The notes below the pieces were generated by a model. The model was not told where the DNA came from and searched no databases. It worked only from the letters and a program-made list of their open reading frames with translations. A stretch of DNA of 64,000 bases from Cantharellus purpuraceus. Lineage: Eukaryota; Basidiomycota; Agaricomycetes; Cantharellales; Hydnaceae. Below are positions 21,880 through 32,543 of this stretch, piece by piece. The stretch is from the NCBI GenBank assembly GCA_025174535.1, contig JALBUN010000023.1:1674001-1738000 (forward strand), written 5' to 3'. Position numbers and translations under genes: made by a program. Every line of letters starts with the position of its first letter. The stretch's first letter is position 1.

Positions 21880-21995
21880 GCCCTCCTTTTATATGTCTCC
21901 AGACCCCCAGTATAACTCCAACTGCACCCAACCATCTCACCTATTCAATCCACGGATATGGGGCCTCAGGGGCTCAGCCTTAAATGGAGAGATAC
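21880..21995 (-). promoter_or_regulatory. Promoter region of the TE2 antisense ORF, next to 3' LTR
   Basis: Between the antisense ATG (21879) and the 3' LTR start (21996) there are 116 bp. On the minus strand they read acatataaaaggagggcatg just before the ORF, a good TATA-like box about 10-15 bases upstream of the ATG. The same box is in the inverted segment of TE2a (near 6532). The plus-strand end (ttaaatggagagatac) is the likely polypurine primer of the 3' LTR. Confidence 0.55.
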
Positions 21996-22193
21996 TGTTA
22001 TGACTATATTCATTAATGCCCAGATCCCTGTCTGATACACTCAGATCCCCATGCATGTGAAATCTATACTCCATTTGGGAACCATCATGTCTCCATTTAT
22101 CTATCCGATTGTCACCGTCAAATCTCACCCATCTGTCTCCAGTTCCAATTGATGCATCAGCATCACCACAGGAACCTGGACATCTGTCCCCAT

Positions 22194-23605
22194 TGTCGGT
22201 TCGCTTATGGAATAGATCCTATAAGCCTGTGCGCAATGGTCCTAGCAAACAGACAGTGTGTAACGCAGTTGTTCAGCACTCCAAAGATCAATCAGGTCAA
22301 GGGGTAGAAGTAGCACTGAGTAATAGGGAAGTGGAATAGTGCTCTGTGGTTAGATGGGGATGGGAGCAAAGGTCGGTCCTGATGGCTGATCGTGCTCTGT
22401 GACTGGATGACAATGTGGAGCCCAGTTGGGAGGTATGCGAAAGCTGGTTTCAAGAGAAGCAACCTCTTGGTGGCAGAGGGAAATCTGATCATTGAACTAA
22501 GGTGTTTTACCTCAGTGTAGAGATGATGGATTGTGATGTAGAGCATAGAGCATAGACTTAGAGCATGGACTTTGACTTTAGAGCGTTGGCTGAAAACTTG
22601 TTGATTGATTCCAAAGGCGAAAACTAGCGCCCTTTTATATACAAATCCCCAGGGCACAACGACACAATATGAGGAGCAAATGATGCGATATGATGCAAGA
22701 AATGCTGATCAAGCCAGCTGACAAAGCGTGTGAAGTTGAACTACTAATGGGGAAATCATGGAGAAATGAAATGACAGATAGGGGTAATCTTTGTAAGAAT
22801 AGGGGGTGATGAGTAATAAAAGAACCAAAAATAGAACAAGGATGAGTAAGTTGTGTATGAATGAATTAAAAGATGAAACAGGGGTGAGTCATATAAAAGA
22901 ACAATAGAAACATCCACCAATACCATCCCTATGGCTCTGAAGGTAAATTGACCCTGAGTCACATGAGGACTTCAGTCAGCATCCACAACAAATATGTCTT
23001 AGTGATCTGTCTCCATATGGTATCCCGTTCCAAGGGTATTCGGTCCCTTTGCCTGACACAATGTAACCTGAGTCGGATTGAAGTGGGAGGATAGGTCAGC
23101 GATGACTGAAATTCTACCTCATGTTCGACTCTTCTATCTGTGTTACGATATAGAGGTGAAATGCCAAGGAATGTATATGGTTCAATGGAATTGTGAAAGA
23201 ATATGGGATCACCAATGGCATAAGAGAGACATGGTGGGGATCTTGGACATTGAAAGAGTTTTGGAAGTATTTTGACATGTGGAGGTGGCTTAACATGGCC
23301 ATGGAGCTCGGCATATTTTTGATAGTCCTCTGTGTCCAGAGACCAGTGTGATGTATTATTAGAAGCGATGTTGGAGAGGGGAATAGAATGGGAAGCCATG
23401 TGAATGATGATGAAAGGATCAGTGTGGATAGAAGGCTGATAATGATCGATGGCGATGACACACGAATGACGATCGATGGCTAGAATTAGAGACTGAGGTG
23501 GAGAGGGAGTTGCAGCACTATTTAAAAGTTGATATGAAAAGACACTGGTGGAGTTGGACTGTCAGAGTGGTTCAATATACGTCCTCGATGCATCCTGGCT
23601 CGTCA
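22194..23605 (-). mobile_element. D element copy 2 (inverted), CCAT target duplication
   Basis: 1412 bp; on the plus strand it starts TGTCGGTTCGC and ends GGCTCGTCA, the reverse complement of copy 1. It is flanked by CCAT at 22190-22193 and 23606-23609. The uninterrupted LTR-C (11510-11525) confirms the site. The internal ORF runs 23399 to 22959 on the minus strand with the same motifs as copy 1. Confidence 0.92.
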
Positions 23606-23884
23606 CCATTGGACTTGGACATACTCATGTAAGGCTGTCAGCCTTGGAGACCCATCACCAGAGTAATTATCATTAGATTTCAAATATGTATTTAAGTTGC
23701 CTGACTGGGGACTTCATTCCCCAGTTTGAATATTGAATCACGCCTAGTTCCTAAGTCTGATCCTAACTATCTAAGTCATACTCCATCTCTGAAATCTCGG
23801 ACACCGGTATTAGTGAGGGTGCAGCACATAAGCTGAAGCCAAGTCCATTCCGACCCCCACAATGCACCCCAATTCCCGCTCCGA

Positions 23885-24098
23885 CTCCAACCCAACCCCC
23901 GACCCAACCTCCAACCCAACCTCCAACCCAACCTCCAACCCAACCTCCAACCCAACCTCCAACCCAACCTCCAACCCAACCTCCAACCCAACCTCCAACC
24001 CAACCTCCAACCCAACCTCCAACCCAACCTCCAACCCAACCTCCAACCCAACCTCCAACCCAACCTCCAACCCAACCTCCAACCCAACCTCCAACCCC
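23885..24098. repeat. 12-bp minisatellite in 3' LTR of TE2b
   Basis: About sixteen near-identical units of aacccaacctcc. All six frames are open through it, which gives artefact proteins (SNPT or GWVGGWVG repeats). Homogeneity is high compared with the 5' LTR, where cctct and cctcc variants alternate. Confidence 0.93.
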
Positions 24099-24120
24099 CA
24101 ATCGGACCTAGTGCATAACA

Positions 24121-25569
24121 CCCCCTTGGCATCAATTATTTGCACCAATACTCCTTCGCATTGAGTTTATACCCCATGATGGGGTATGAAGAGCATCAGT
24201 ATTATGCTCTTCATTGGTGGGGACTTCTTCAGTTCCCATCATAATTTGGCCTGGGCCATTAAAGTCCAGGCATATTCCTAGCTTTTGTAGGAATGGAGTA
24301 CCAAGTATTACATCATAATACTCAACATTTGTGACATCGAAATATTCTTCAATGTCTCAACTACCAAACTTTATGATACTCCTGCTCCCAATGCACACTA
24401 ATTGCAGTGCGATGGGTTGCTCTAGCACGAAGGTTTTCATACCTGTCACACATGTGAATTCAGGGGATATCATTATCCCCTCACTTCCACTGTCTAATAG
24501 ACAGTGGGCTAGTGTTCCACCAATCTCTCAATACCCAGAGATTGTTTTGTTGTCTATGTGCAGTCTATCTGGTCATGCTGTCAACTTCTGTCAGTGTTAC
24601 ATACTAGGTCCAATTGGGGGTCAGAGATTGGGTTAGAGTCAACAGTTGGAGTCAGAGCAGGAATCAGGGTGCATTGTGGGAGGTCAGAACAGACTTGGCT
24701 TCAGCTTATGTGCTGTGCCCTCACTAATACCAGTGTCCGAGATTTCGGAGACAGAGTACAACTTAGATGGTTAGGATCAGACTTAGGAGCTAGGCATGAT
24801 TTGATATTTGAACTGGGGAATGATGTGATGGTTTCCAAATGGAGTATAGATTTCATGTGCATGGGGATCTGAGTGGATTGGATGGGGATCTGGGTGTTAA
24901 TGAATATAGTCATAACAGTCAGCTCCTATGGTCATACATAGGTTTGGCCAATATGTTGACACTGACAGCAGCTATATGCAGCTGTCATGATTCCCTGCTT
25001 CTTGGGAATCTTGTTGCACCACAGAAACACACTGCATAGGTGTGTCTCAGTAGAATTCAATCATTGGGTCAAATTCATATTGCATTAGAGCTATACATTG
25101 GTGTAGCCTCCCTCTCAGGGGCATCATCTTGGTCGTCCCATTCGTATGGGGCAACCTCTTCATCCCACTTCTATAGCTGATCTTTTTTCATCTAGATGGT
25201 CCTTGGGATCATCTATCTACCTTATCCTCCACTATGTGTGAGGACATGTCCTTTTGGACTGCAGCCAACCTTACATTGCCCTTTAATTTGGGGCAGCTAG
25301 GTTGCATGTGACCTGTCTGGCCACATTCATAGCACACAACATTACTAGTAATGTTGGTTGATTGATCAGCACTTGCATGTGCTGGTGGTTTCAATTGATA
25401 ATTACCCTTGAAAAGGTAATTATTGGAATTGGACCCCAAGCTTCCATTATGGGGTTCCAACCTTGACACACTTGCTTGTTGTGAGTGTGTTGGGAGCCAT
25501 ATACACACATCCTTGGGGCATGGGTCAACTCCCCATATTCATCATACCAGTAGTTCTACTGACTACTGG
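24121..25569 (-). pseudogene. TE3 protease and gag zinc knuckle
   Basis: On the minus strand the knuckle VVCYECGQTGHMQPSC (near 25340-25290, C-X2-C-X4-H-X4-C) precedes a protease with CLLDSGSEGIMISPEF (near 24510-24465) and the second protease motif VILGTPFLQKLGI (near 24310-24275). Stops break the frame. The TE3 sequence is cut by TE2b at 24120 and by a solo LTR-C at 24595-24917. Perfect hairpins are again dense: GAAGAGCAT/ATGCTCTTC at 24188-24212 and AACATTACT/AGTAATGTT (no loop) at 25338-25355. Confidence 0.8.
24595..24917 (-). mobile_element. Solo LTR-C (inverted, shortened), GTCAG target duplication
   Basis: 323 bp, TGTTACATACTAGG to ATAGTCATAACA, flanked by GTCAG at 24590-24594 and 24918-24922. 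It is a C-family LTR in reverse orientation that lacks roughly half of the typical length, including most of the minisatellite and the central part. It sits in the protease/gag region of TE3. Confidence 0.93.
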
Positions 25570-26808
25570 TGTATGGGAACCACCTTTTCCTATCAAATCC
25601 TATTTATGCAGCACCAATGTGCTATACTTTGCTTTTCCATTCCTAAATATCAGCATATATTTGATGCTTGTACCTAGAATGGACTTATTCAAATATTCTC
25701 TATTTTTCTATATTTTTTCAGGAATATTCCATGCAGAACTCAGCCCAGAATCATTTATTTCTGCTGTGCTACAGTTGTGGACCCATAGGCACCCACAAAC
25801 CTTCACACAGCCGGCTCTCCACCCTTGGACCAGGCATTCAGCCTGAATTCAAGCTCAGATGTCTCTGATCAATAAATATTCTGTAACTTGACAACCACAG
25901 CCTCTCAGGGCACTATTTTCCATGGAGATCATCACCTGAGATGTGGCTATCCATGGCTATGCAAACCAGTGCAGAAAACAGGGTGGACACCCTTTTTTTT
26001 GCCTGATCAGTGCCTAGTTCAGGGATCAGATCAGGTGATTGCCTTGGAATATTCTATCCCTTTCCATAACATTCTAGCTGTTTCCTTCTACTATTAGATA
26101 GAACTTTCCAGAACCATTATTCAGCTCCTGATCAGTGTTAGTGCAGTCATCAGAACCTGTGATTGGCTTGGAATATTCTACCCCTTTCTTCCACCTTCCA
26201 CAACCTTCCAGTAGTTTCCATCTATTAATAGGTAGAATATTCCAGAACCATTAGCCAGCCCCTGTAAATACAATATATAAGGAGGTCAAATAGTAACATA
26301 TTCTACCCATCTTCTGCACACCAGTGTGACTAGAGTGACATACAGTGTCATCCTCTATCTCAGTAACTGTTGATTGTCCAGTTCAAGGGTCGCTTACAGT
26401 TGTGTAACTGTACTTGATTGCACTCGAAGTAGTGATATTCCTGCTCTGGGCATGAGTGTAGTATCTACCTCGCATGACTACAAATCTACAGGGTGAGATT
26501 GTCTGTCAATAGTCCAGCCATTAGTGCTCTTGTTTAAGTAACTAGTGTATACTGCCTTTGCAGAGCATTAGAAACTTGAACTCGTGTGAAGCAGTTGCTA
26601 GACTACTTCACACATTGCTGTTACCCGCTTCAGAGTGCCACTGGTTGGATGGTTGGATTCATCCATCTACTTCCTTTAGCCTCTAAGTGCATTCCCCTCT
26701 TTTTGGAATATCTGACCCCTAAGTGTCCGTGAACTCTAGACTCTGGAAGTCTTATTCATTTCTTGTTGCTAAGAAATGTATTCCTTTTCTGCATATAGTC
26801 TGCATTGA

Positions 26809-27961
26809 TGTTAAGTGCTGAAAACTCAGAGTTTAAAGGAGTAGCTGGTGTTCAGATACTAGTGAGGAAGGGGATGGGACTTTACTGTTCCAGTTCAACC
26901 AGAGACAGATGGGGACAAATAACTATTGAGTCAGATCAAGTGGACTTGGCTTCAACTTATGTGTTGCGTCCCCTCGAATCGTTGCTCCAATATTTTGGGG
27001 TTCGGAGTACAGAGTTGGATCAAAGATCTGGAGTTCAACTTGTCAAGAAGATACTTGTCAAGAAGCTAGTAACCAAGAAGCTGATGGGGAATCTTAGTCG
27101 ATATACGAACTACTGTAACATACAAGAAGTAGCCTGTATAAGTATGACGCTTGTTCAGAAATACAACAAATACGTATATACAACCTATTTTCCTCAAATT
27201 TTATACAATACACTTCAATTCAAACTCATTTTCATATTTCAACATGATTCTCAAATTTTACACAATATACTAGATTAAAACCTATTGTGATATTTTGGCA
27301 TAATTCTCAAAAATAACTGTTTTTTCCCCATTTAGTGGTGGCAACTCTCTTGAGGGAACATCCATATCATTGATTCTTTCTTATACAATACTTGTAACAT
27401 AATTTGAACTATCTTTAATTCCCACCTGGTATTTGTATATCTAAATACCCTATATAATACCAATTATATTAATACATACATTCCTATTATATCCATGTAA
27501 ATAATTATGTTCATCTCAACCAAATATCTCATCTTTTAAAGTTTATTAAAATATAGAATATATGTTTATATTTATGAAAATTTCACACATCCGAAATCTT
27601 TTAAGATATCCAAATTGTAACTCCCTGGCTTTATGTATCATTGAAATCCTGATGTATATCTCCTATACATCAGAATATTGTATACTGACATGATTCCGAA
27701 CAAGCGTCTATGTAGAGAATTGAATGGTAAAACTAAAAGCAATAAGACAATAAGACTAATATGGAATACAACATGGAAAGGAGTTCAGAGTTTGGACTCA
27801 TGTCTGAACTAATACTAAACAATTATAACGGTTGTTGTAACCCATAAGAAGAAGACTACTAATGAGGAGAACAATGGCAGGGTCCGGAGTTGACGGAGGT
27901 GGAGTTGACAGAGGTGGAGATGGAATCTGGAGATCGGAACTCAGTGTTACAGGATGTAACA
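26809..27961. mobile_element. E element, solo LTR, ATTGA target duplication
   Basis: Starts TGTTAAGTGC and ends GGATGTAACA, flanked by ATTGA at 26804-26808 and 27962-27966. Without the F insertion it is about 590 bp. Parts (gtggacttggcttcaactta near 26938) resemble the reverse of LTR-C, so E is probably a diverged relative of that LTR. The insertion is inside B copy 3, so it is among the youngest events. Confidence 0.88.
27147..27707 (+). mobile_element. F element copy 1, AT-rich with 10-bp terminal inverted repeats
   Basis: 561 bp, very AT-rich, no ORF. Ends ACGCTTGTTC and GAACAAGCGT are exact inverted repeats. The flanks are gtatg and ctatg, a probable 5-bp (4 of 5 matching) target duplication. 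A second copy in opposite orientation lies at 28606-29169. Structure fits a non-autonomous DNA transposon; the superfamily cannot be named from these ends. Confidence 0.8.
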
Positions 27962-28118
27962 ATTGACCAATCCAAAGGATTGTAACCAAAGTACAAATGT
28001 TAAATCATTTCTGGAGTTGTGCTGCAGCAGGGTTTGATATTCTTCTCAGCTGTTCATTCACGGAATTGTGGTGATTTAGAGTTTGCCCTAACACCATAAT
28101 TTTGTGGGTTCCAAAACA

Positions 28119-30300
28119 ACTGGTCTATGGGTTGAGGAGGACGCATTAGTCGCGTTCTCCAGGCATCGCATACCATGGTGGTATCACATCACTTCCTCTA
28201 TCATTCAAGCAGTTTCATACAACTGCTCGATACTGCTGAATTCAGCATTGAAGCCCTTCTTGAGGACTTCTTGTCTCAGAGGTTCACGCATTGTGGTTAC
28301 AAACCTCTTCCTGTATGTGTATGCATCCGGCAGCATTATCATGCGACCCACATACTTATCTAGGTCATTCATCAATTCGTGAATGGTCCTTTGACCCTGT
28401 ATTACAGAGTCAAATTTATTTGATGCATGGTGATGCGTCAGGGTGTGTAGGAATCTACACTGCAATCCTTGGATTGCAGTTTCCAGGGTCCAGTCTTGGA
28501 CTGCCCTGTTGTAGTGTTCTACATTCCTGTAGAACCATTCCTGGACTCACCTTTAAGGTGAGTGCCTAAGTACAATAGCTGAAACTTTGTACTTGATGGC
28601 CCTAGACACTTGTTCGGAATCATGTCAGTATACAATATTCTGATGTATAGGAGATATACATCAGGATTTCAATGATACATAAAGCCAGGGAGTTACAATT
28701 TGGATATCTTAAAAGATTTCGGATGTGTGAAATTTTCATAAATATAAACATATATTCTATATTTTAATAAACTTTAAAAGATAAGATATTTGGTTGAGAT
28801 GAACATAATCATTTACATGGATATAATAGGAATGTATGTATTAATATAATTGGTATTATATAGGGTATTTAGATATACAAATACCAGGTGGGGATTAAAG
28901 ATAGTTCAAATTATGTTACAAGTATTGTATAAGAAAGAATCAATGATATTTGGATGTTCCTTCAAGAGAGTTGCCACCACTAAATGGGGAAAAAAAGAAT
29001 TATTTTTGAGAATTATGCCAAAATATCACAATATGTTTTAATCTAGTATATTGTGTAAAATTTGAGAATCACGTTGAAATATGAAAATGAGTTTGAATTG
29101 AAGTGTATTGTATAAAATTTGAGGAAAATAGGTTGTATATACGTATTTGTTGTATTTCTGAACAAGCGTCCTAGAAGATTATTCATCTTCAGCCATCATA
29201 GCATACCTGCTACAAAGATCTCAAACTCTTTGAGATCTGTGCCTCCTGCATATTGCTCAGGAGGCAATACTTTAATGCCCGCCTTGGCAAGTACAGACTT
29301 CTCTGGGTCTGTGTCTCTATTATTGACTATGGCTACTCACACCATGCGAGTAATGCCATCAATAGGATCAATTGTGTCCAATTGATCCGGTATGCCTTGA
29401 CCTTCTAGGGTAAATGGTGCTGATTGTTCCCTGTTATGGGGAACATCTTCTTGAGGTACCCATTGGGTATCTCATTGTTCATGGCAGGTGTCTCCTGAAA
29501 GGCCTGCCACTTGTGCATGCTGATAACTGTCCAGTGCATGTCGTGACTGTTGATTCAAATTGACAGCCACATTGAGCTCTTGCTGGGGCTGCTGCTCTCT
29601 AAACAGCTGGCTGAGTTCTTGCTCTGCATGTTTAGCCTTCCATTCAAGGGCTAATCTATGTTTACAAGAAGCCTCAACTTCTCATTGATCCATGGCCCGA
29701 TCTCTTGATCAAGCTCCTTTGCCATAGATTGAGGAGTTTCCTCTTCAATCTGCCTTGCTGGGATTACTGGGTCTCTAATTCCCTCCATTGGGGGAATTTC
29801 ATTTTCTCTGTCTATCTGATCATTCAGTTGGACCCTCTCACCCCAGGGAGGTCCAGACTCTCTGGAGTCAGATTCTTGTCAAGAATCTGATCTTCAGCAA
29901 TGCGACTTGTGTCACTCAGATTTAACATCATTCCTAGCTCTGCTATTTGCTGCCCCATAGTAGTGGCAGCATGCCCTGCTTCAGCAGCCATGTTAGCTGC
30001 CTGAGCACTAGCTTCACTAATGCTCTTCATCTCATGTTGATTATGCATGAGTTGTTCAGTCAATCTTGCGATTGACCTGTGGGTTTCATGCCACTCCGTG
30101 CTGTGTGATTCCCAAGTAGAAGTATCGCTACTTCTACTTGTGCTTGTATATTGAGCATGTTCCTTTCCTTTAGGAATATTGGAGACAGTGGATGACTGTC
30201 TCCTCATTTCTTCTCTAATCAAAGAACCACTCAATGAAGGGTTCTTGTTCAACAGATGATCTATTGTGCGATCATCTGTGCAGTCTCATGATTGCGGCAA
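28119..30300 (-). pseudogene. TE3 gag region
   Basis: Minus-strand blocks: 30252-29824 (NPSLSGSLIREEMRRQSS, a coiled-coil-like N-terminal part), more broken sequence to 29170, then 28465-28119 (QCRFLHTLTHHHASNKFD, INELMNDLD-like ELMNDLDKYVGRMIMLPDAY), the capsid-type region that precedes the zinc knuckle beyond B copy 3. F copy 2 interrupts it at 28606-29169. Hairpins are dense here, for instance TGACTCAC/GTGAGTCA at 30431-30452 and GAGTCATCA/TGATGACTC at 30447-30467. Assignment to gag rests on order and on the Ty3-like capsid pattern. Confidence 0.7.
28606..29169 (-). mobile_element. F element copy 2 (inverted), CCTAG target duplication
   Basis: 564 bp, the reverse complement of copy 1 with few differences, ends ACACTTGTTC and GAACAAGCGT. 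It is flanked by CCTAG at 28601-28605 and 29170-29174, an exact 5-bp duplication. With copy 1 it forms a large inverted repeat with about 0.9 kb between the arms. Confidence 0.9.
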
Positions 30301-30925
30301 CTCTCTTCTAGAGTCTTCCTTATGAGAAGTCCCTGCGACTTCTCTAGGGTCTAGCTCCCCTTCCTGGGAGCTTCTGCTGCTGGCTACGTGCTGCCATTCA
30401 TCATTTATGATGTCCTGTGTGCTGCCAGCATGACTCACTCTACTGTGAGTCATCATTATGATGACTCCTTTCTTTCTTCTATCTTTGTAGGCTAACTAAG
30501 TTAGTCTACTAGTTGCTCACTTATATGAGTGACTGGGGGGGTTGGTATACTTCTGTACACCAGCAACAGCTGGTTTTCTAGTATTGACTAGAAAACTTCA
30601 ATAATGAGGAAGAATCAGTTGATTCTTCCTTTGGAAGTTCAAAAAAGTGTTAATGGGTGTCTTAGTTCACACCGTTGCACAGAACTCAACCAAGTGTATT
30701 GGTTGGGTGATATGCTGTACAGTGTGGTAATTACTAAGTTCTGTCCATTATATGTGGACCCACACGTGTACTTGGGTCCACTGGCTTACATAATAACTAA
30801 TACATATGCACCCTATGGGCACATATATCTATCAAGAAGACAGCATTCCTTAATGGAATGCTGCATACATTAATTATAACTATCTAGCTATATACTATAG
30901 TAAGTAAGTACCTTGGGTACTTACA
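30301..30925. other. TE3 5' region, hairpin-rich, non-coding
   Basis: No convincing coding sequence. Perfect inverted repeats follow one another: GTTTTCTAGT/ACTAGAAAAC at 30573-30596 (4-nt loop), AGGAAGAATCA/TGATTCTTCCT at 30607-30630 (2-nt loop) and tggaccca/tgggtcca near 30757-30782. It lies upstream of gag in TE3 and ends where a truncated B fragment begins. It may hold the leader and part of an unrecognised LTR. Confidence 0.6.
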
Positions 30926-31061
30926 GTAACCAAAGTACAAGTGTTAAATGTTTCTGGAGTTGTGCTGCAGCAGGGTTTGATATTCTTCTCAGCTGTTCAT
31001 TCACAGAATTGTGGTGATTTAGAGTTTGCCCTAACACCATAATTTTGCAGGTTCCAAAACA
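30926..31061 (-). repeat. B element fragment (5' end only, inverted)
   Basis: 136 bp matching the last part of an inverted B copy and ending GGTTCCAAAACA at 31061. The rest of the element is missing on its left, where TE3 sequence (gtacttaca) begins. It abuts the TE2c gag. Probably the product of recombination between B copies. Confidence 0.85.
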
Positions 31062-32082
31062 GGTTGCCTTGTTGCAATCCTTGGCTTGGTGACCAGGCTT
31101 TCTGCAGAACAGACAGAAATTGTTGTCCATGTGGCGCTGGCATTCCTGCTGGGTAAGTTTGCCATCCTTTCCCAGCTTGGTGGAGAGGTCCAGAGTGCTC
31201 TTGCGAGCTCCAGAGTTATTGCCAGTTCCAGAGTTGTTCTGACCAGAACCGGAAGCAGCGTTTGACTTCTGGCTGGAGTTGGTAGTGGTCTTCTTATCAG
31301 ACCCCTTGTTGGACTTTGGGGTCTTGTCCAACAATTTGTCCGATTTGTTGTTAGCCAAATTTTTGCAGAAGACCTTGGATTGATGTTCCCAATAATGGGT
31401 GTCAATGGATTGGGTGAGCTTGCAAAGGTTAACCAGAGTATCCAGCTTACCGACATGGGATAACTTGTCCTTGATGTGGGATGGGAGACCAACATAAAAT
31501 TGGTGTCGGAGTGCAGTGTTGTCCCATTGGACCTTCAGAGCTAGCTGCTGGAAACTCACAATGTATTTTGCAATCTTGTGATTTTCCTTCATCTGAAGTC
31601 AATCAAGTTTCTCAGCATTAGCCTTGGGGTTGTAAGGACCAAAATTGGTCCAGAGTTCAGAGATGAAGTCGGAGTAGTCCTCTGACCATATTGGGTCATC
31701 AGAGTCATCCATGAGTGCTGGCTCGAAGTAGTCCAGTGCAGTGCCCTTGAGATAGGACATGGCAAAGGTGACCTTCACCTGATCAGATGTGAATGCGTTG
31801 GGGCAGTCATGGAAATTCAACCAGCATTGCATCAAGAATGGTTGGAGCTTGCATGGATCGGAGCCATCCCTTGGTCCAGGACTTAGGAGCTTGTGGGGTA
31901 TGGATGCTGCTGGTGAGCAGGGAGATGGCTTGCGCCAGATTCGGGGAGGGCAGAGTATCGTCCTCCTCATTGACAGTCTCTATGTGGCCCATCAGTTCTT
32001 TGACCTCCAGGATGGTGTCAATGCTGGGAGCGGACACCTCGATGGTTCATGCGTGTTTGGAATTGGCAGTGGATCGTGGCAT
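31062..32082 (-). pseudogene. TE2c gag, truncated
   Basis: Starts at ATG 32082 (MPRSTANSKHA followed by TGA where CGA is expected). It contains APSIDTILEV, DGSDPCKLQPFLMQCWLNF, SYLKGTALDYFEP and the second half ALRHQFYVGLPSHIKDKLS. The knuckle CLFCRKPGHQAKDC at about 31110-31069 is followed at once by the B fragment. It keeps the Arg codon (cga) lost in TE2b and lacks the TE2b repeat expansion, so it is closer to the ancestral gag. A small deletion after SPGP disturbs the frame near 31880. Confidence 0.85.
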
Positions 32083-32114
32083 TGGTAGGAGTGAGTACAG
32101 CAGTTTGAATATAC

Positions 32115-32223
32115 TGTTATGCACTAGGTCTGATTGGGGGTTGGAGTTTGGGTTGGAGTCTGGATTGGAGTCAGAGTCTGGATTGGAGTCGGAGCTAAGA
32201 TTGGGGTGTGTCGTGGGGGTCAG
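32115..32223 (-). repeat. LTR-C of TE2c, inner piece
   Basis: 109 bp, starting TGTTATGCACTAGG (the LTR end in reverse) and ending in GTCAG at 32219-32223, the left copy of the target duplication of the B nest. The LTR resumes at 36834. Confidence 0.85.
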
Positions 32224-32543
32224 TGTTTTGGAACCCACAAAATTATGGTGTTAGGACAAACTCTGTGGATGAACAGCTGAGAAGAATATCAAACCCTGCT
32301 GCAGCACAACTCCAGAAACAATTTAACATTTGTACTTTGGTTACAATCCTTTGTATTGGTCAATGCAGACTATATGCAGAAAAGTAATATGTTTCTTAGC
32401 AGCAAGAAATGAATAAGACTTCCAGAGTCTAGAGTTCATGGATACTTAGGGGTCCAGATATTACAAAATGAGGGGAATGCACTTAGAGGCTAAAGGAAGT
32501 AGATGGATGAATCCGACCATCCAACCAGTGACACTCCGAAGCA
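32224..32543 (+). repeat. Outer B copy, 5' piece (GTCAG duplication)
   Basis: Starts TGTTTTGGAACC and matches the first about 320 bp of B. It is cut by D at 32544, with GCAG at 32540-32543. The expected next B bases (gcaggcaac) are found in reverse complement at 34171-34179, across an inversion. Confidence 0.85.

Larger units (their letters stand above)
11322..24120 (+). mobile_element. TE2b: full-length chromovirus with both LTR-C, nested insertions
   Basis: Flanked by CCCCC at 11317-11321 and 24121-24125, and bounded by LTRs that start TGTTATGACT and end TAACA. Inside are gag, protease, RT, RNase H, integrase, chromodomain, an antisense ORF and a pre-LTR tract. Four insertions with their own target duplications interrupt it: LTR-A (14866-15177, CATTG), B (16224-17615, AAAGG), B (20057-21413, TCCTC) and D (22194-23605, CCAT). 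Without these and their duplications it is about 8.3 kb. It is inserted in TE3. Many CGA-to-TGA stops show that it is inactive. Confidence 0.93.
21996..24120 (+). repeat. 3' LTR-C of TE2b, split by D element
   Basis: Starts TGTTATGACT at 21996 and ends CTAGTGCATAACA at 24120. Without D (22194-23605) and one CCAT it is about 709 bp, nearly 100 bp longer than the 5' LTR. The difference is mostly the expanded 12-bp minisatellite (23885-24098). The LTRs differ at many further sites, mostly transitions, so the insertion is not recent. Confidence 0.92.
25570..28118 (-). mobile_element. B element copy 3 (inverted), ACTGG duplication, holds E and F
   Basis: Starts TGTATGGGAACC and ends GGTTCCAAAACA, flanked by ACTGG at 25565-25569 and 28119-28123. 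Its own sequence is 25570-26808 and 27967-28118. The middle is LTR-like element E, which itself contains F. It lies within the gag of TE3. Nearly identical to copy 1 over the shared length, with few substitutions seen by eye, so B inserted late. Confidence 0.93.
7202..30925 (-). mobile_element. TE3: outer minus-strand chromovirus, hairpin-rich, highly interrupted
   Basis: After the insertions are removed (TE2b 11322-24120, solo C 24595-24917, B/E/F 25570-28118, F 28606-29169), a single minus-strand Gypsy element remains. From right to left it has gag, a zinc knuckle, protease, reverse transcriptase, RNase H, integrase, a chromodomain and a 3' accessory ORF. Each insertion has matching target duplications that rejoin TE3, so the order is firm. 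Its LTRs are not seen: the left end is beyond TE2a and the right end is lost near 30925. Nearly every 25-40 bases there is a perfect short inverted repeat, which the other elements lack. Confidence 0.82.

Noticed and set aside
23763..24164. Long open frames encoding Gly-Trp-Val or Ser-Asn-Pro-Thr repeats
   Set aside because: They are translations of the 12-bp LTR minisatellite; every frame is open on both strands and none has a unique part.
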